A stretch of DNA of 64,000 nt from Membranipora membranacea (taxonomy: Eukaryota; Bryozoa; Gymnolaemata; Cheilostomatida; Membraniporidae). A program made the translations under genes and the position numbers. Of the stretch, positions 1-12,500 are shown one piece after another. The notes beneath the pieces are model-generated. The model made no database searches, was not told the DNA's origin, and saw only the letters and a program-made list of their open reading frames with translations. Location: NCBI GenBank assembly GCA_914767715.1, contig OU612071.1, positions 17,914,948 to 17,978,947 of the forward strand. The letters run 5' to 3'. The first letter of the stretch is position 1; each line of letters starts with the position of its first letter.

Positions 1-3000
1 TTACACTCACTCTTGTGTGTGATAACTTGCTGTTGACAAACAACCAAAATTAAGAGCAAACTTTTCTCTATTTTGTAGAGATTATTGAATTGAAAGTTTT
101 TACAATCATTATTCATTTCGGGCTACATTGTTCAGCCACCCAACCCCTTTGCCAAAAAGGGCTGACCATCACTGCATAGATAAACCAAAACTATCATCTG
201 GTCCACTCATAGCAAAAAATTCCTGTTTGTTCACTAGACACCCTACAAACAACAGTTCAACCCACTGAGTCCAAGACTTTCTCTTTTGAAATTTTCTGCA
301 TTCATTGTTGGATCTTTAATTTCATTAATGTCCAAGACCGAACAGGAAATAAATCGTAACAACACACAACATAACATGGCACCTTAATTTAAAAAAATCT
401 CTTTGAATGCAGGTGAGGTTACCTACCTCATGAGGTATCCGGTTACGGTTGAATAATCTGTTGTCAAGTTCAGGTGCCTGATGACTATGTCATATTCATG
501 GGAGATTGATGGTGACTACTGGCAATGTCCACGTTTATCTCAGGAGTTTTTACAAACAAATTCTAGAAACATTTTCCAGCAATGTGTGTCTGAGCTGGTT
601 TTATTTTCACTTTCTTAGGGATGGTAGCGAAGCAATCAATAACGCATCATGTAAAGGTTACAGGCCATAGAGGATAGCATAATAACTTAATACCTGTTCA
701 ATAGTGGGTAACCTTTCTATGGCACATCAAGCTTTAATGACACACAATCCCCTCTCACTTTCAATGGATCAAAATTTTGCAAGCGCAATTTGAAAAGGAA
801 TCTGGTGATCCAAAATAGCAATTGTCACAGTTGCTTGTTTTACTATCAGTAGAATTCCTCAAATCATTCAAATTTATTCATATCAATATACATTATTTGC
901 AATTGCAACCATTATTCTCTCTCATAATTCCTAGCGAAATTGACATCGCGTGTGGACTTTCATTCCGCAGAAGTGTGTCCTGAATTAAGTTTTAAAATTA
1001 GTTGTAAAACATACCATACTGAATGAAAGCATTGCACATCAAAATGAAAAAAAAAGCAAAGGGATCAAATGTCAATCCTTCCACAGTGAAACGGAAAGCC
1101 ATGAGTGATTTATTTCTAGTGAGTCTTGCGGCTCTAGGCAAACATATTTCCAAAGATTTTCTTGACTTGATAATCTGTTTGAATAAGTTTAGCGGCCGAC
1201 AATAGCAAAATATTTCATCCTTTTATCTCGCACAGGGTAGTCAAATGAGTTTGACAGTGATAATCATAAGGGATGGGTCACTTTGCAAAAATATTGATTA
1301 CAAAGTGAGTCGAAAGCAAGCTCAAGTGTTAAATTATTAATTGCAGTGAGGAAATGTTTTATTAAGAGGGCACTGTGGGGGCTCCTCAATACAAAGGAAA
1401 CTACACAAGCTAAGAAACCGGGCTTAATGAAGATAAAATTTCAGGGGTTAAACAACTAGGTGGCTCAATTTTATTCGTGCATCAAATTATTCTCTGATTC
1501 TTCAGCTCCGTAATGATGTGCTTCTTTAGAAAATTGGTCCACTCTTAGTGCATTTTATATCTATCTCAGTAGAGGCCTTCCCGAAAACGCTCACATCAAG
1601 CCAGACTAACGTTTTGTGATGTCAGAGAGCTGTTTGAGTGATCAGCCTATTGTAAAATCAAAACATACAGAGCTATCTTGTATTCAATACAGCAGAAAAT
1701 CCATGGTGCTGATTTTCATCTTCCACTATGAGCCTTTGCATCCACATCTCAATTGCAACCTCGCGGAAGGGCACTGGCATCCCCATCCCCAAATTTGAGA
1801 TATGATGGTCTAAAAAGTCAGCTTATTTGTGTGATTCCTGCAAATGTAGGTCAACACAGAGCACTGAACTAAGGCTATATTGTGTAGTAAGGTATTCTAT
1901 GAAAGGCCCCCATTGGGTACAATACTCCACTGAAATCCACTGGCTAAGTAAACAAACTTGGAATTTTATACTACAACAAGCACGCGGTGTGTGTGTTCGA
2001 TTGAGAATAAATGACACATGCTATAAACTGAGGTAAGACGCAGGTCAGATCAAGGATTTCTTGAAATCCTTGGTCATATAATAAAATAATCGAGCGATAG
2101 CTGAGTCATCGGCTGCACAAAGTTGGTGAAATAGGGCGACGACGGAAAGGAGATCAAGAATTTTTAGACCTTAGCATTCCAATTTGTTTTAGCTTTAGAC
2201 TTTAGATAAAGCTTTAGACATTAACTGTGTTACTGTTCTCACATTCTTGAAACTGACAAGCTTATCAGTATGCCTGCGTGCCGTTATGTATAATAAGGTG
2301 AACTTTACTCAAAACTTTCGGTGAGGACCTGCTGTTTGCCATCCATTGTATATTTATATTTGGAGATTTTTAATTGATCCAACTTTATCAGCAGACAAAT
2401 ATTCTATGTGATGATAAAGTTCTAAATAATGTTCTGGGTAGATGGCGTGCCGAGGTAAATCCAAAAAATACTGTGCTGCGGCTAACTGTGACAATGATTC
2501 TTTTTATTTGTTTAAATAGCCAGAAAATCAACCACATTTTTATTTACACAAATTTTTGCTGATTATGTAAATCAAAATCCATTTGTCATCAATTATTGTA
2601 ATGTCCATTTAAATATTATTGTCTTTCTGCTTGAGAAACAAGCCTACCTCTACATGCATGTCTTCCACGGTCAGTTCTTGGGAAGAAACCTATTCCTTCA
2701 CCATCAGTTGCCTGCCCTATTCCTCCAGAATGGCCCCAGTAGCTTCATTCTCTGAATCAACAGATCTGTCACTTAGATAACATCAGTTATCTGAAGACAT
2801 TATTGCCATCGAAATAATTTGCACAAAACTTAGGATCGTGAATTTAATACTGTGTGTCGAATAATGTTAGACAAATTGATCGTAGCTAATAAACTCTGGC
2901 TTTGTGAATCGGGGCTTGTATCATTCCTGTAATGGATGTTTATACGATGAGCATATTTTGCAATCATCGATGAGGTAATTTATTATGAGCCACAATAATG

Positions 3001-4374
3001 TTTGTTTTGACAGAAATGTGATAATTTATGTGGGGAGAGCCTTGTCAAAGATTATAAAACACTGGCCATGTAGACAAAACCGCATCCACTAGGATACTGT
3101 GTGTAGTCAACAAAGATGTTGATGTGTGACCTATTTAGCTAAAGTTGTTGAATAATTTCTATCAACACAGCGCACTAACAGCTCTGTGACGTCAAATATC
3201 ACACCCTTTTCAGCGTTATCAGTATTGTTGATGAATTTTTAAAATCAATAATATTGAGCTGCAATCCAGTCATAAGAAATTTTATTCAAGATAATAAATA
3301 AGAAAACCAGTCGTGTGCATTTGATAGGAAGAATGCCTCCGTTAATGGCCAAAATACGTCTGCCAGAATATTATGCTTTCATTTAGTACGTAAATTTGAA
3401 ATGTTTTTTGAGAGAATCCCCTGCCTATGAGGCTCAAAATCACACTCCAGATTCAATAAAAAGCAATCTTATTCAATTCATCTGCTAACCAAGCATTGTG
3501 GGAGGTCGTTTATGTCAAACCAAGTAAGAGCCAGCTCATCGAAACAGTTCCTATCATAATGAATTTATGGAGGCCTTTTAATAATTTAGCCGACACCTCT
3601 TGTTGTCTTTGTGCTATATCCTGTTATTGTATCTAAATAGCTAACTCTAAATCTACATTTGAATCCACGGTTGAATGGTTTTCAAGATGGAAGTGACGTT
3701 AATCTATTGGTATCCAAAGTCAAATTGGCTGCAAATTATTGGTTACCTTTTACTATCACAAGACTCAATAATAGAGCTTCATAATAGCAGTCAGCCAGAT
3801 GTGCCTGTAGATTAGAAAGTAAGTCAATGAGTAAGTTATGCTATGGGTCTGAGTGGTGCAGGCAAACAATTTTTCGACTGTGGTTAGTATCTGAACTCAT
3901 AAACAAATACCTTCTAGTGCTGCACATTTGAGTGTTATGTAAAAATTTTCAAGGAAAACATGGTTTCAACTACCTAGATGTGTAAAATAATAAGAGATGA
4001 GCCTCTCTAGTGGTAGACATTATTGAGAAAATGATTGGGACGAATTGGAGCTTTGAGTTTGTGTGTATCAGTGACAAACCTCCAATTTGGTTAGCCCTGT
4101 TTGAACCTATGAGTTTGTGAATCTGGTTTAGTCCGTCGATCCTCTCTTTTCATTGGCTGATGGGTTTATAGCAGTAACGCGCAAAAAGTAACCTGTGCTT
4201 GGTACAACTTTTGCCAACTATGTGTCAAAAACCAGCTGGTACTTTAGAGCAGGTTATTTCTATATTTTTTCGGAAATTTGCCAAACTTTTACTCCCAGCA
4301 TTTTTGCAAACCTGTACAAACACCTTGAGCATCCTTATTCATTTGACTTATAACCAACTTCATTTCTCTTGCAG
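1..4374. other. Non-coding stretch, no gene seen
   Basis: I see no open frame above about 70 codons that resembles a protein, no RNA gene and no clear transposon end in this AT-rich stretch. It could be intergenic or an intron of a gene that begins before the window, because the first exon-like block with good splice signals starts at its end. Confidence 0.5.
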
Positions 4375-5095
4375 GTAATAAAAGTAGTCCGTTATCAGAT
4401 GTATCGATACCAGAATCTCGGCCTAGTTTTCCTCCGTCATCTAATCCCGCAGTGACCAGAGAGAGTTCACAATACCCAGTCACCTCCTCAATCCGCCCCT
4501 GTACAGAGCTCACAGCACTCTACAGCTGCAGCAGATTCTCGCCCCGTAGCCGGTCTCATATCACAGAACAGATACAGCACCGACTACTCACCTCAGTACC
4601 CAGCAGCTGAAAATAATGGGTAAGCATTGTACCTAATTACATCAACTGTTGCCATAGGACGAGGGGGGGAAAGACTCTGGGGGCAAGACTCTGGGGGGCT
4701 CAGACTAACTGTGTAATACAGTCTGGTTAGAGTCAGTAATCCTTCAAAAAGACATAATGGTGGCTGTTATTACTGTCATGTCAGGCTGCGTTTATTTGAA
4801 GACTTAGTGATAACAATGTGGTTTAAATGATATCATCTGTCATGAAACTGATCGATGCCAAACCCGCAATTGAAAATTGGCGATTGAAAGAAGCTAAAGG
4901 CTAATAAGGCATTAACGACTGTGACCAAATATGCTGCATTGTCACCTGATCTCATCACGAACAATCATCTGAATACTCAATTTTAATTGTATAGATGAGA
5001 AATTGGCGGCTGAGATGCATCCAGATTACCTGCTCCCTCTGCCTCCACGAGGGACAGCAACAACCTACTGTAAAGTGCAAGGCTGCCAGCCAGAG
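4375..5095 (+). pseudogene. Decayed IAP-like fragment: Ser/Pro/Gln linker exon plus duplicated RING exon
   Basis: Two blocks have good splice signals. Block 1 (4375-4619) follows a pyrimidine tract ending in CAG and is followed by GTAAGC. Its reading starts Ser/Pro-rich, then only makes sense after a one-base shift near 4470, where it becomes Gln/Ser-rich; neither frame crosses the whole block. Block 2 (4995-5095, 101 nt) encodes a stretch beginning DEKLAAEMHP and ending TYCKVQGCQPE. It is roughly 80% identical over its full length, with the same splice phases, to the exon at 17494-17594 that starts the RING of the BIR-RING gene downstream. The two blocks do not join in frame (a TGA results), and no partner for the second RING exon is visible before 7.4 kb. 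I infer a partial, decaying tandem copy. An assembly error in block 1 or an unseen exon is the alternative. Confidence 0.5.
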
Positions 5096-5948
5096 GTATG
5101 TTATTGCTATAACATTCTCGTAGTTGTAGCAGCCATCAAGTGATTGGATGCGTTATGTTAACGATTTCAATTAAGTGGGATCATGTTCCTTTCAAAACAT
5201 TTGTAAGCAAATTTTCATACTTGTGGAATTATAAAATTCAGCTTTCTACTGTACTAGTTTGGGTACATTGTTTATCACAATGCAAATATGTAGTGGATAG
5301 TCCTCTGAACTTTGTTTAGTAATTAAAATTTTAACAAAATATGGTGTTTCCATCTTTCCAGACTAGAAATAACTGAGCCTAGAATTTTATCTGATGATTT
5401 AGAGCCAGCAAAGAATTTGAAGCTGAGTATGAAATATTGTGCGTTCCATAATTCCATATCATCAGTGAATAAATTTGTACTAAAGTCTCACAATACGGGT
5501 CACACAATAACATGTAAGGTATTTTTCTGCTGCTCAATTGTTTTAAAAAGAATGGTTGCTAAAAACATCATACCTAAACATATGCGTGCCATCACATATA
5601 TATATATACTTTTTTTTTTATTGGCATCAAAAGTCATCTCATTCGAAATGTTTTGCACTCAGTGCCAGAAAACAATTTTTTTTATAACAAAAAAAGAGAA
5701 ACAGAAGGGAAATAATATCATCAATGATGTTGGTCAAGTCGATAATATATGGTTGAAAAGTAAAGTTTTGAATGAACTGAACTTCTCTTTAGATCTCAAA
5801 TGTAACGGTAAAGAATTGTGTGTAGCAGAAACTTTGTATCTTAGATTGTCTGTATGATATAAAAGTAAATGTTTATCACGAAAATTGAACTTGGTAGTGT
5901 TTTTAAATCCTCTATATATAAATGGAGGTGTTAAAAAAATTGTTTATC
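5096..5948. other. AT-rich spacer
   Basis: It holds one long open frame (5417-5857, 146 codons, starting with TTG) whose protein is Lys/Phe/Ile-rich with no recognisable domain. I regard it as chance in AT-rich DNA next to a retrotransposon fragment. Confidence 0.4.
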
Positions 5949-6265
5949 TTATGCGCAAAAAAGTGAAGTGAAATAACAAACAAGCTTAGGAAGAGGTAGG
6001 AGTTGTAATGATTGTGTAATGGATTCGGCTGAAATGAGATAATACGGGATGTGATGCACATTGGCGATAATGCGTAAAGCCCGTTTTTGCAACAAAAATA
6101 ATCTATTGAGGGCATTATTGCAGGACAAGTTGCCAATGATATGGATACCATATATAAGGTGACAATAGATAAACTGGAAGTAAAATGTGCGGGCACTTGC
6201 TATATCCAAGAAGTATCTCAAATTTTGAAGTAGGTAAACATTCCGTTGTACCTTTTTATATACAT
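5949..6265 (-). mobile_element. 5'-truncated LINE fragment, C-terminal end of reverse transcriptase ORF
   Basis: The minus strand translates to about 105 residues typical of the region after the catalytic core of non-LTR reverse transcriptases: a block resembling IYCHLIYGIHIIGNL followed by LFLLQKRALRII. In LINEs of the jockey/CR1/RTE type this corresponds to the 'Y..L.YG...WG....L..LQK.A.R.I' segment. The catalytic FADD-type motif is absent because the copy is cut at its 5' side, near 6270, where a hAT-like sequence begins. The frame is open, so the copy is either young or short enough to have escaped stops. It is not a functional element. Confidence 0.65.
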
Positions 6266-6269
6266 ACTC

Positions 6270-6345
6270 TAGATCAGCTGTGGGCAACCTGCGGCCTTTT
6301 TGCCAGAGCGGCCTAATGGGTAATGTTTTGCGGCCTAATTGTGGC
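6270..6345. mobile_element. hAT-like transposon end (fragment)
   Basis: A block reading GTGGGCAACCTGCGGCC, followed by further 'GCGGCC' and 'GTGGCC' repeats, resembles the termini of hAT-family elements (CAGNGGTGGGCAA...CGGCC). No matching inverted end was found in the next few hundred bases, so only one end seems to be present. It abuts the truncated LINE fragment. The call rests on remembered hAT terminus patterns. Confidence 0.35.
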
Positions 6346-7400
6346 CTTATGCCTGTAAAACTTTTTATACGTTACTTTTGGTTCCCCTTTTTTTATGTGG
6401 AGAACCAAGTATGCATAGTGCTCTGTAAGCTCAACATATTTCTAAATAGTGGCCATTCTGCATTATGCTTGTAGCTTAGCTTCCCAGCCACTCTTTCTAC
6501 TTTATCAAGTTGTTGTCCTTTCGAAATAACACAAAACAGTGACCTTTGGATGTTAAAATTACAAGTTTCTCAAACATAATAGTAATTTCTTTTTTTGCAA
6601 AACAGTCTCTGTGGACAAAAATTCCCTTTGTGACAAGTGCTCCTGCATTATGGCTGAAATGTTCCATATTGAATTCTTCATTTCACAATCATTTGCGAAA
6701 ATTTCCCTACTTTGAGAGAGGGTAGGAGCTGTGAGGTGAAAACTTTGGCAGGAGACGAAAAATATTTTTTTAAAAAATTGTTCGCTAATAATCATCACCA
6801 ACACTTGGTCATGACAAACATGAATCAAGCCTGATGCAAGTTTTCTATAAGCTCTTTAATAGCTTCAGCACCATAGTGATTGATGTTGTTCAGGTTAGAA
6901 AGTAGAGCAACACAGAACTTCCAAGGTTATTTGTGTATAATGCCTAGACACACCTGGATAAGATGGATCCAAAGATTTTTGAAGGTTGGGTTGAGATTGA
7001 ATTATAACGAAGTCAGTCTCAAAACTTCATTATCTGATCAATACACAAAATTATCTCAAATAAAATCAACACCGCTAATTCTGTACAAGGCTGCCGTAGA
7101 CGGTGGATTATAGGGGATGTCATGATGCTCATACTAGCTGTTCATTAGTATGCTGATAGTAAATACTGTAAATTAATCTCGGTGCAGTCATATTGCGTCC
7201 TGATTTGCATTGGAACATCGAGATCATTATGATCTTTTTACCAACACTATGTGTGTATTGTTAAAATATTTTATAACAGCAGGGTTACATAGCAAATGAC
7301 TGGGGCAGTATGGCTTGTTTGTTTGTTTATCAGTATGGCAGTATTGTTTGTTTATCATGAGTCACCTGCTCCGGTTCATGTTATCATTCTCAACATTTTA
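6346..7400. other. Spacer, no gene seen
   Basis: Short open frames on both strands (6559-6828 minus, 6880-7113 plus) show no domain I recognise and lack splice or promoter context. The end of this stretch leads into the promoter of the BIR-RING gene. Confidence 0.4.
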
Positions 7401-7411
7401 GATTATGACAA

Positions 7412-7550
7412 CCAATCAGTAATACCAAATTCCCAAGTGCAACCAATCAGATCCGTTTGGCTCACTGAATGAACCATTATATAATACAAGTACCACTCAA
7501 CCACTTCACACTCGTTGTTGTGATACAATCACCTGGAGCTAAGATATAAA
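7412..7550 (+). promoter_or_regulatory. Promoter of BIR-RING gene: two CCAAT boxes and TATA box
   Basis: Two copies of ACCAATCAG (CCAAT at 7412-7416 and 7443-7447) precede a TATAAA at 7545-7550; a second AT-rich TATATAATA lies near 7479. A TATA box here would place the start of transcription near 7575. A non-coding first exon would then end at 7657 with AAG|GTAAGT. An ATG at 7564 opens a 19-codon reading frame but may lie upstream of the start site. The next acceptor, at 9514-9515, feeds the exon carrying the start codon. Confidence 0.55.
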
Positions 7551-7574
7551 AGTGCTACTTTCAATGTTCAACAC

Positions 7575-7657
7575 TGCTTCAGCTTATACTGCCAGACACT
7601 CTGCGCTCCGTAAATCAAACTGATCCAAACTTGCTTACAGCAACTCTTGATACCAAG
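7575..7657 (+). other. Probable non-coding first exon of BIR-RING gene
   Basis: The segment begins about 30 bases after the TATA box and ends in a consensus donor (CCAAG|GTAAGT). It has no start codon in good context after the predicted start site. The following 1.86-kb intron has no other plausible exon. Inference from signals only. Confidence 0.45.
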
Positions 7658-9532
7658 GTAAGTTTCCTACATCAGCTTTGTCAGAGGAATTCCTGGCCTT
7701 AATTGAAAGTCATGAGTCTTCTCTAATTTCTAATATTAATGATTTTCTGAAAACTGAAAATTGTTCATAACGTTCCAACAAATATCTTTGCCATATCAAG
7801 TTGAATTCTTCTTTAATACATGTTTGATGTTCTGAACTAAGGGCAGCAAAAATAACTAAATGTTTTATTTTGGCTACAATTCTTGGTCAATTTGCAAAAA
7901 TCTGTAACTATGATTCATAAATATTTCAGCCTACATTCTCTCTGTCATATACTACCCATCAGCACATCAGATGCCTGATGGGATCGACATCGCCAACAAT
8001 ATAATGATTTGCATACAAGTTGATCGTTACTTACATTTCTGTATCAAGATATCATAAATCCTATAAATCAACATTTTTGTTAAATTTTAGATGAACAGCT
8101 GAAATGTTATTCATTAACTGAGTCAAAATGGCTTTCTCCTCTTTTCATTTGACAAATAGATTTCAAAATTTACTAGATACAGTTTTCAGATTTGTCCCCA
8201 AAATTAATGTTCCATGTCACAGCACTGTCAGTGCCTGTTGAAACCAACTAAATCTTGAATTTATTTGTGAGATTTTAATTAACAATTTTTATTTTTCGGT
8301 TTAAGGCCTTATTGATCAATTCCTAATGACGGTGTTGATAAACTATTTGCAGGCAGTTTGAGTGTCAAATTTAGCTGAGCCTATGCCAAAACATCAGCCC
8401 TCTTGTACAAAAATCTACCCGTTCAGTAATTCAATTACATGTCAGTGCTCTGAAGCCAGTTATTGTTTCTACTATCCAATGCCATAATAGCCAAAAAAAA
8501 TTACTCACAAATTTCGATGGCAGGTTGAATATCCCAGTCACGTCGGCCTGACAAAGTTCAGTGAATTTCATTACCTATCAAACGGGTAGCTGTTGTACAA
8601 GACAGGCCATTGACAACTTTTTTTAAAGTTTATTCAATAACTGGCTTCTGGTTAAAATTGCTGAGACTTTTGTATTTATTAAACCTTGTGATTACAACAA
8701 TAAAGAGATTCCAAATGGAATATCAATTCAAACAAAGCGTCACTCGAATATGTCAAAATCAACTCCAATATTGAGGTGATTTGATTTGAGACCGGAAAAC
8801 AAATATCCATTGAACTCTCAATATTAGATAACTGTCCTTAATTCCATTTAACTTGGCTTTAAAGACCTGTATACAAAACTACCTTAGCTTAAGACAAGAT
8901 TATTGGAATTTCTTATTCGCACGCACGGCTAGCTCAAAAGCGTTGACATGTTGAAAAATGTTGCCTAGCTAATATATTTAAAGATGGGCGGCTAAAAGGC
9001 AACAGAGCTGCAAAAGGTTTTTATGCATGTGCCTGATGTAAAAAGACAAGATTTATGGTGCTCCTCTGTTACTAACCTAGAGGTTTGCGAACAAATGGAC
9101 ATTGATGCCTCTCAAATAACTTTCTATACTGATCGCATATTTGTCTTTTTTCCTGCAGCCCTATATAACATTATTATCATTGATGTATATCAGTTAGCGC
9201 CGATTTAAGATTTAAAGACTTATTCGACAGTTTATTCCTGATAAGGTCAATCATATCCATTCCTTCTTCATCTCAAACAAAATTGTGACCCATCTTCCGA
9301 CTGGTGTTTGAAAAAATTGTAATTCATTTCTCAATTGATTTATCATGGCAATGCAATCGACATAAATTGTTATAGTAGAGAACTTAAATCATGTTCTTTT
9401 CACTCATGTCATATAATCGGTAAAATTAAAATGATCTAGAAGGCTTATTTCATAGTAGACCCGATATTGCTCATGGCAATAAACAAGAAGCTATTATTGA
9501 ATTTTATGTTCACAGGTATTAAAGTACAAGCG

Positions 9533-12500
9533 ATGTCAGATTTTATCCCGACATGTTCTGCCCAGCAAGTATCATCTGTTGGTGAGTACTTTAATAAATC
9601 AGAACTTTATTCCCCAAAGGCTTTCCACAAAATTTTGATGGACAATCAACTTTGAAGTTATCATAAACATGTTTCAGAGACAATCGCAACAATGTTACAA
9701 AGTAACCATCACACAGCATAATCTTGAGATTCCATTGTCATTATTTATTGATGTACTGTGCACTATCTGAAACTGACAAATTATATATAAATGATTGCCC
9801 TCTTGATTAATCGGCCAGTAATCATCATGAGATCGGGTAAGTGTTTTACAAATCAGGCTCTGGTCTCTTCCCCTTAGGTAATACTGATATGCCGGAGAGT
9901 TGGGAGCTGTTTATAAGAGAACCTGGGTTACAGGGTGAGAGGTGTAGGGTGTGTGATGGGATTGAGGACTTCTTCACTCACAGCATGACTGATTCTGAAA
10001 AGATTAGGTTTCATGCAAGGTATGGTCTTTGCAGCTGATCCTTGAAAATTAACCTTTCACAAGTTAACTTCTGTTATCAATACATATTGCTCAATTACAT
10101 TATCAGATGAGTAAACGCAGAATCATAAAATGTCTAACACTTTGAATTTCATTCTAAAAACCCGAATAGCTGCGGTGAAGTACTATGTTGCAAAATTCGA
10201 CAATGTGACACTACTTGATCACTTTATCATGAAATGCTATGAATAGCGTGCCAAGTATGGGATGGCATCCTCTGAACCTTTTCTATGTTATTGGAAAGTT
10301 AAGCAATGTGACACTGACACAAACAATTAAAAAATAGTCACCTGTAGTCAATTTCTTGTTATAATAATCAGACATAATAGTGACAATAATTATATAATAC
10401 GTAAAATCTCTGAGTTCTATTATTTCAATAAATTGCTACTAATTTTTGTTTATAGGAAACATCCTGGATGCCTCTGGTTACAAGAGAAGAAAGGTGTAGA
10501 GTTCGTGCTTAGTGCCTTACGTGAAGTACGTGTCGTAACACCTGAGCAGATTTTGAACACATCTGCTGGTCGGGAATATAATGGTGACTTAACTAAACTA
10601 TGTAAGTACTAAAGCTGAAGTCTGATATCAGATGAAGGCATTGAAGTAAGATTTTTGTGGTGAAAAAACTGCCCTGTTCAGCAGTGTCAACTCACTTAGG
10701 ATAGACAAAGCAGCAAAATGAACCACCAAAAAGTTTCGATACTCTACTCTTACATTTCTGCCAGCATAAATTTTGACACTGAGGCAGACATGTTCAAGCT
10801 TGTTTGCTTAGCACAAATATTCCCCCTGGATAGTATTTTATTGTATCTATTGGATCGTATCAGGAACTATAGTATTCATAAGCTGAGGTCATATTATCCT
10901 TGTACATGAACTAAGAAGACCCGCCAGTATGCATCATTTACCACAGACTGAACATGCACTATACTAGAATGTATTACAGGTTCAAATAATGTTGAGAATT
11001 TGATCTGGTCTCGTGTTTCTCTGTGTTGACCATACTTCATTAAAATAAATAAATAATTTTTCTGAATAGCGAGAGTATATGCTCGAAGATATGGCTCCAT
11101 TATGATAAGTGTAAACTTTTCAATGGTTGAGTATCATAAACAGGATACAGTATAGCACTAATTTTACACCCAGTGCTAAATTTTACTTACAGTAATTTCA
11201 AAGATCTGATAATCAAAAGTGGAAGGGATGGGCCTCTCAATACCACGTTTTTATGCCACACAAATTTAGGATATTTTATTGACATGGATCACAGGAAATT
11301 TTACGCTGACAGCTTTCATCACATTATCAACTCTATCAAAAAACCAAGCTAATGGAAAAAAAACGAGAGATAAATGTCAAGTTTATCTCACTCAAGAAAG
11401 GGGAGCAGTAATCTTCAAATAACTTATCTCATTAACTGACAATGCACACAGAAACACCTCACTCATATATTAATCTACTATGAAACTTTTTGGCTGTTTA
11501 TTGCAGTGCTACATTACCCTCTGCGGATGTTATCGCCAACAAATCCCAAAACAAGTATCTGTAAATATCCTATGGTGCCGTTTGAGCGGCGAGAAGGAAG
11601 AGCTCCTCGCTTCTGTCGTTACTCACTTGTTGATCGACGTAAATCTACCTTCCAAGACTATCCAACAAGGTAGGATTGCAATTTAGTAGGCTTATCAGCC
11701 TCTCATTTGTTCGTAATGCGTTTTACCAGAATGAATCGTATCGATAGAAGTTGATAGCGATATAACTTGGAAAATGTGTGCTATTGCTGAATGTCATTTA
11801 GTTTTGAAAATAACATTATTTTCATTCTTCTTTGAGTAGATATGTCATTGGGTTGATGACTTGTACTTGCAAATGGTTTGTCATCCTGTCTCTGGTGTGA
11901 AATTGCATCAAGTTGGCTCTTTATTTGTTTGGCAATATGAGTAGTATGCATTTTTTGGACTGACTACCAATCCAACAGCCAACAACGATGGCTTGTGCCA
12001 AATTCCTAAAACTGATAAAACATGACCCGCCCTATCCAGGCTTTATTGAACAGATAGAGTTAAAGTCTGATTCTGACACCTTAGATAAAGCTCGTTGGAA
12101 ATACGTGCTAGAATATTTTGGCAAACTGAGTTTAAAATAATGTCTGTTATAAATATATATGCGCTAGTAGTAGAAATCAGTCAACTCGTAAGCAAGTCTC
12201 TAAGTTTTTGAGCTCTTTTACAATCGAATGAGCTGGCAGTGTATCATTTTGAATGGCAGTGTTCAATTTACATTTCGTTGTAGGGATATGTGCATAACAG
12301 GTGATCAATTGGCATTGAATGGTTTTTTCTTAACCGGAATTAGAGACAGAATTCAATGCTTTTGGTGTGCTGGGACTCTAGAAAACTTAGGACAAAAGGG
12401 AATGACGGCTGATAATATTTCTCAGCAACATATCTGGTGAGATTTAGTGAGCATCTTTCACAGCTGCCAGACTGATTTTTTCAGTGGTTACGTCTAAATC

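Noticed and set aside
5417-5857. 146-codon open frame on the + strand
   Set aside because: It starts with TTG and is AT-driven, with no domain or splice and promoter context. It is likely chance.
6559-6828. 89-codon minus-strand frame beside the hAT-like end, considered as transposase
   Set aside because: No hAT transposase motif could be recognised.
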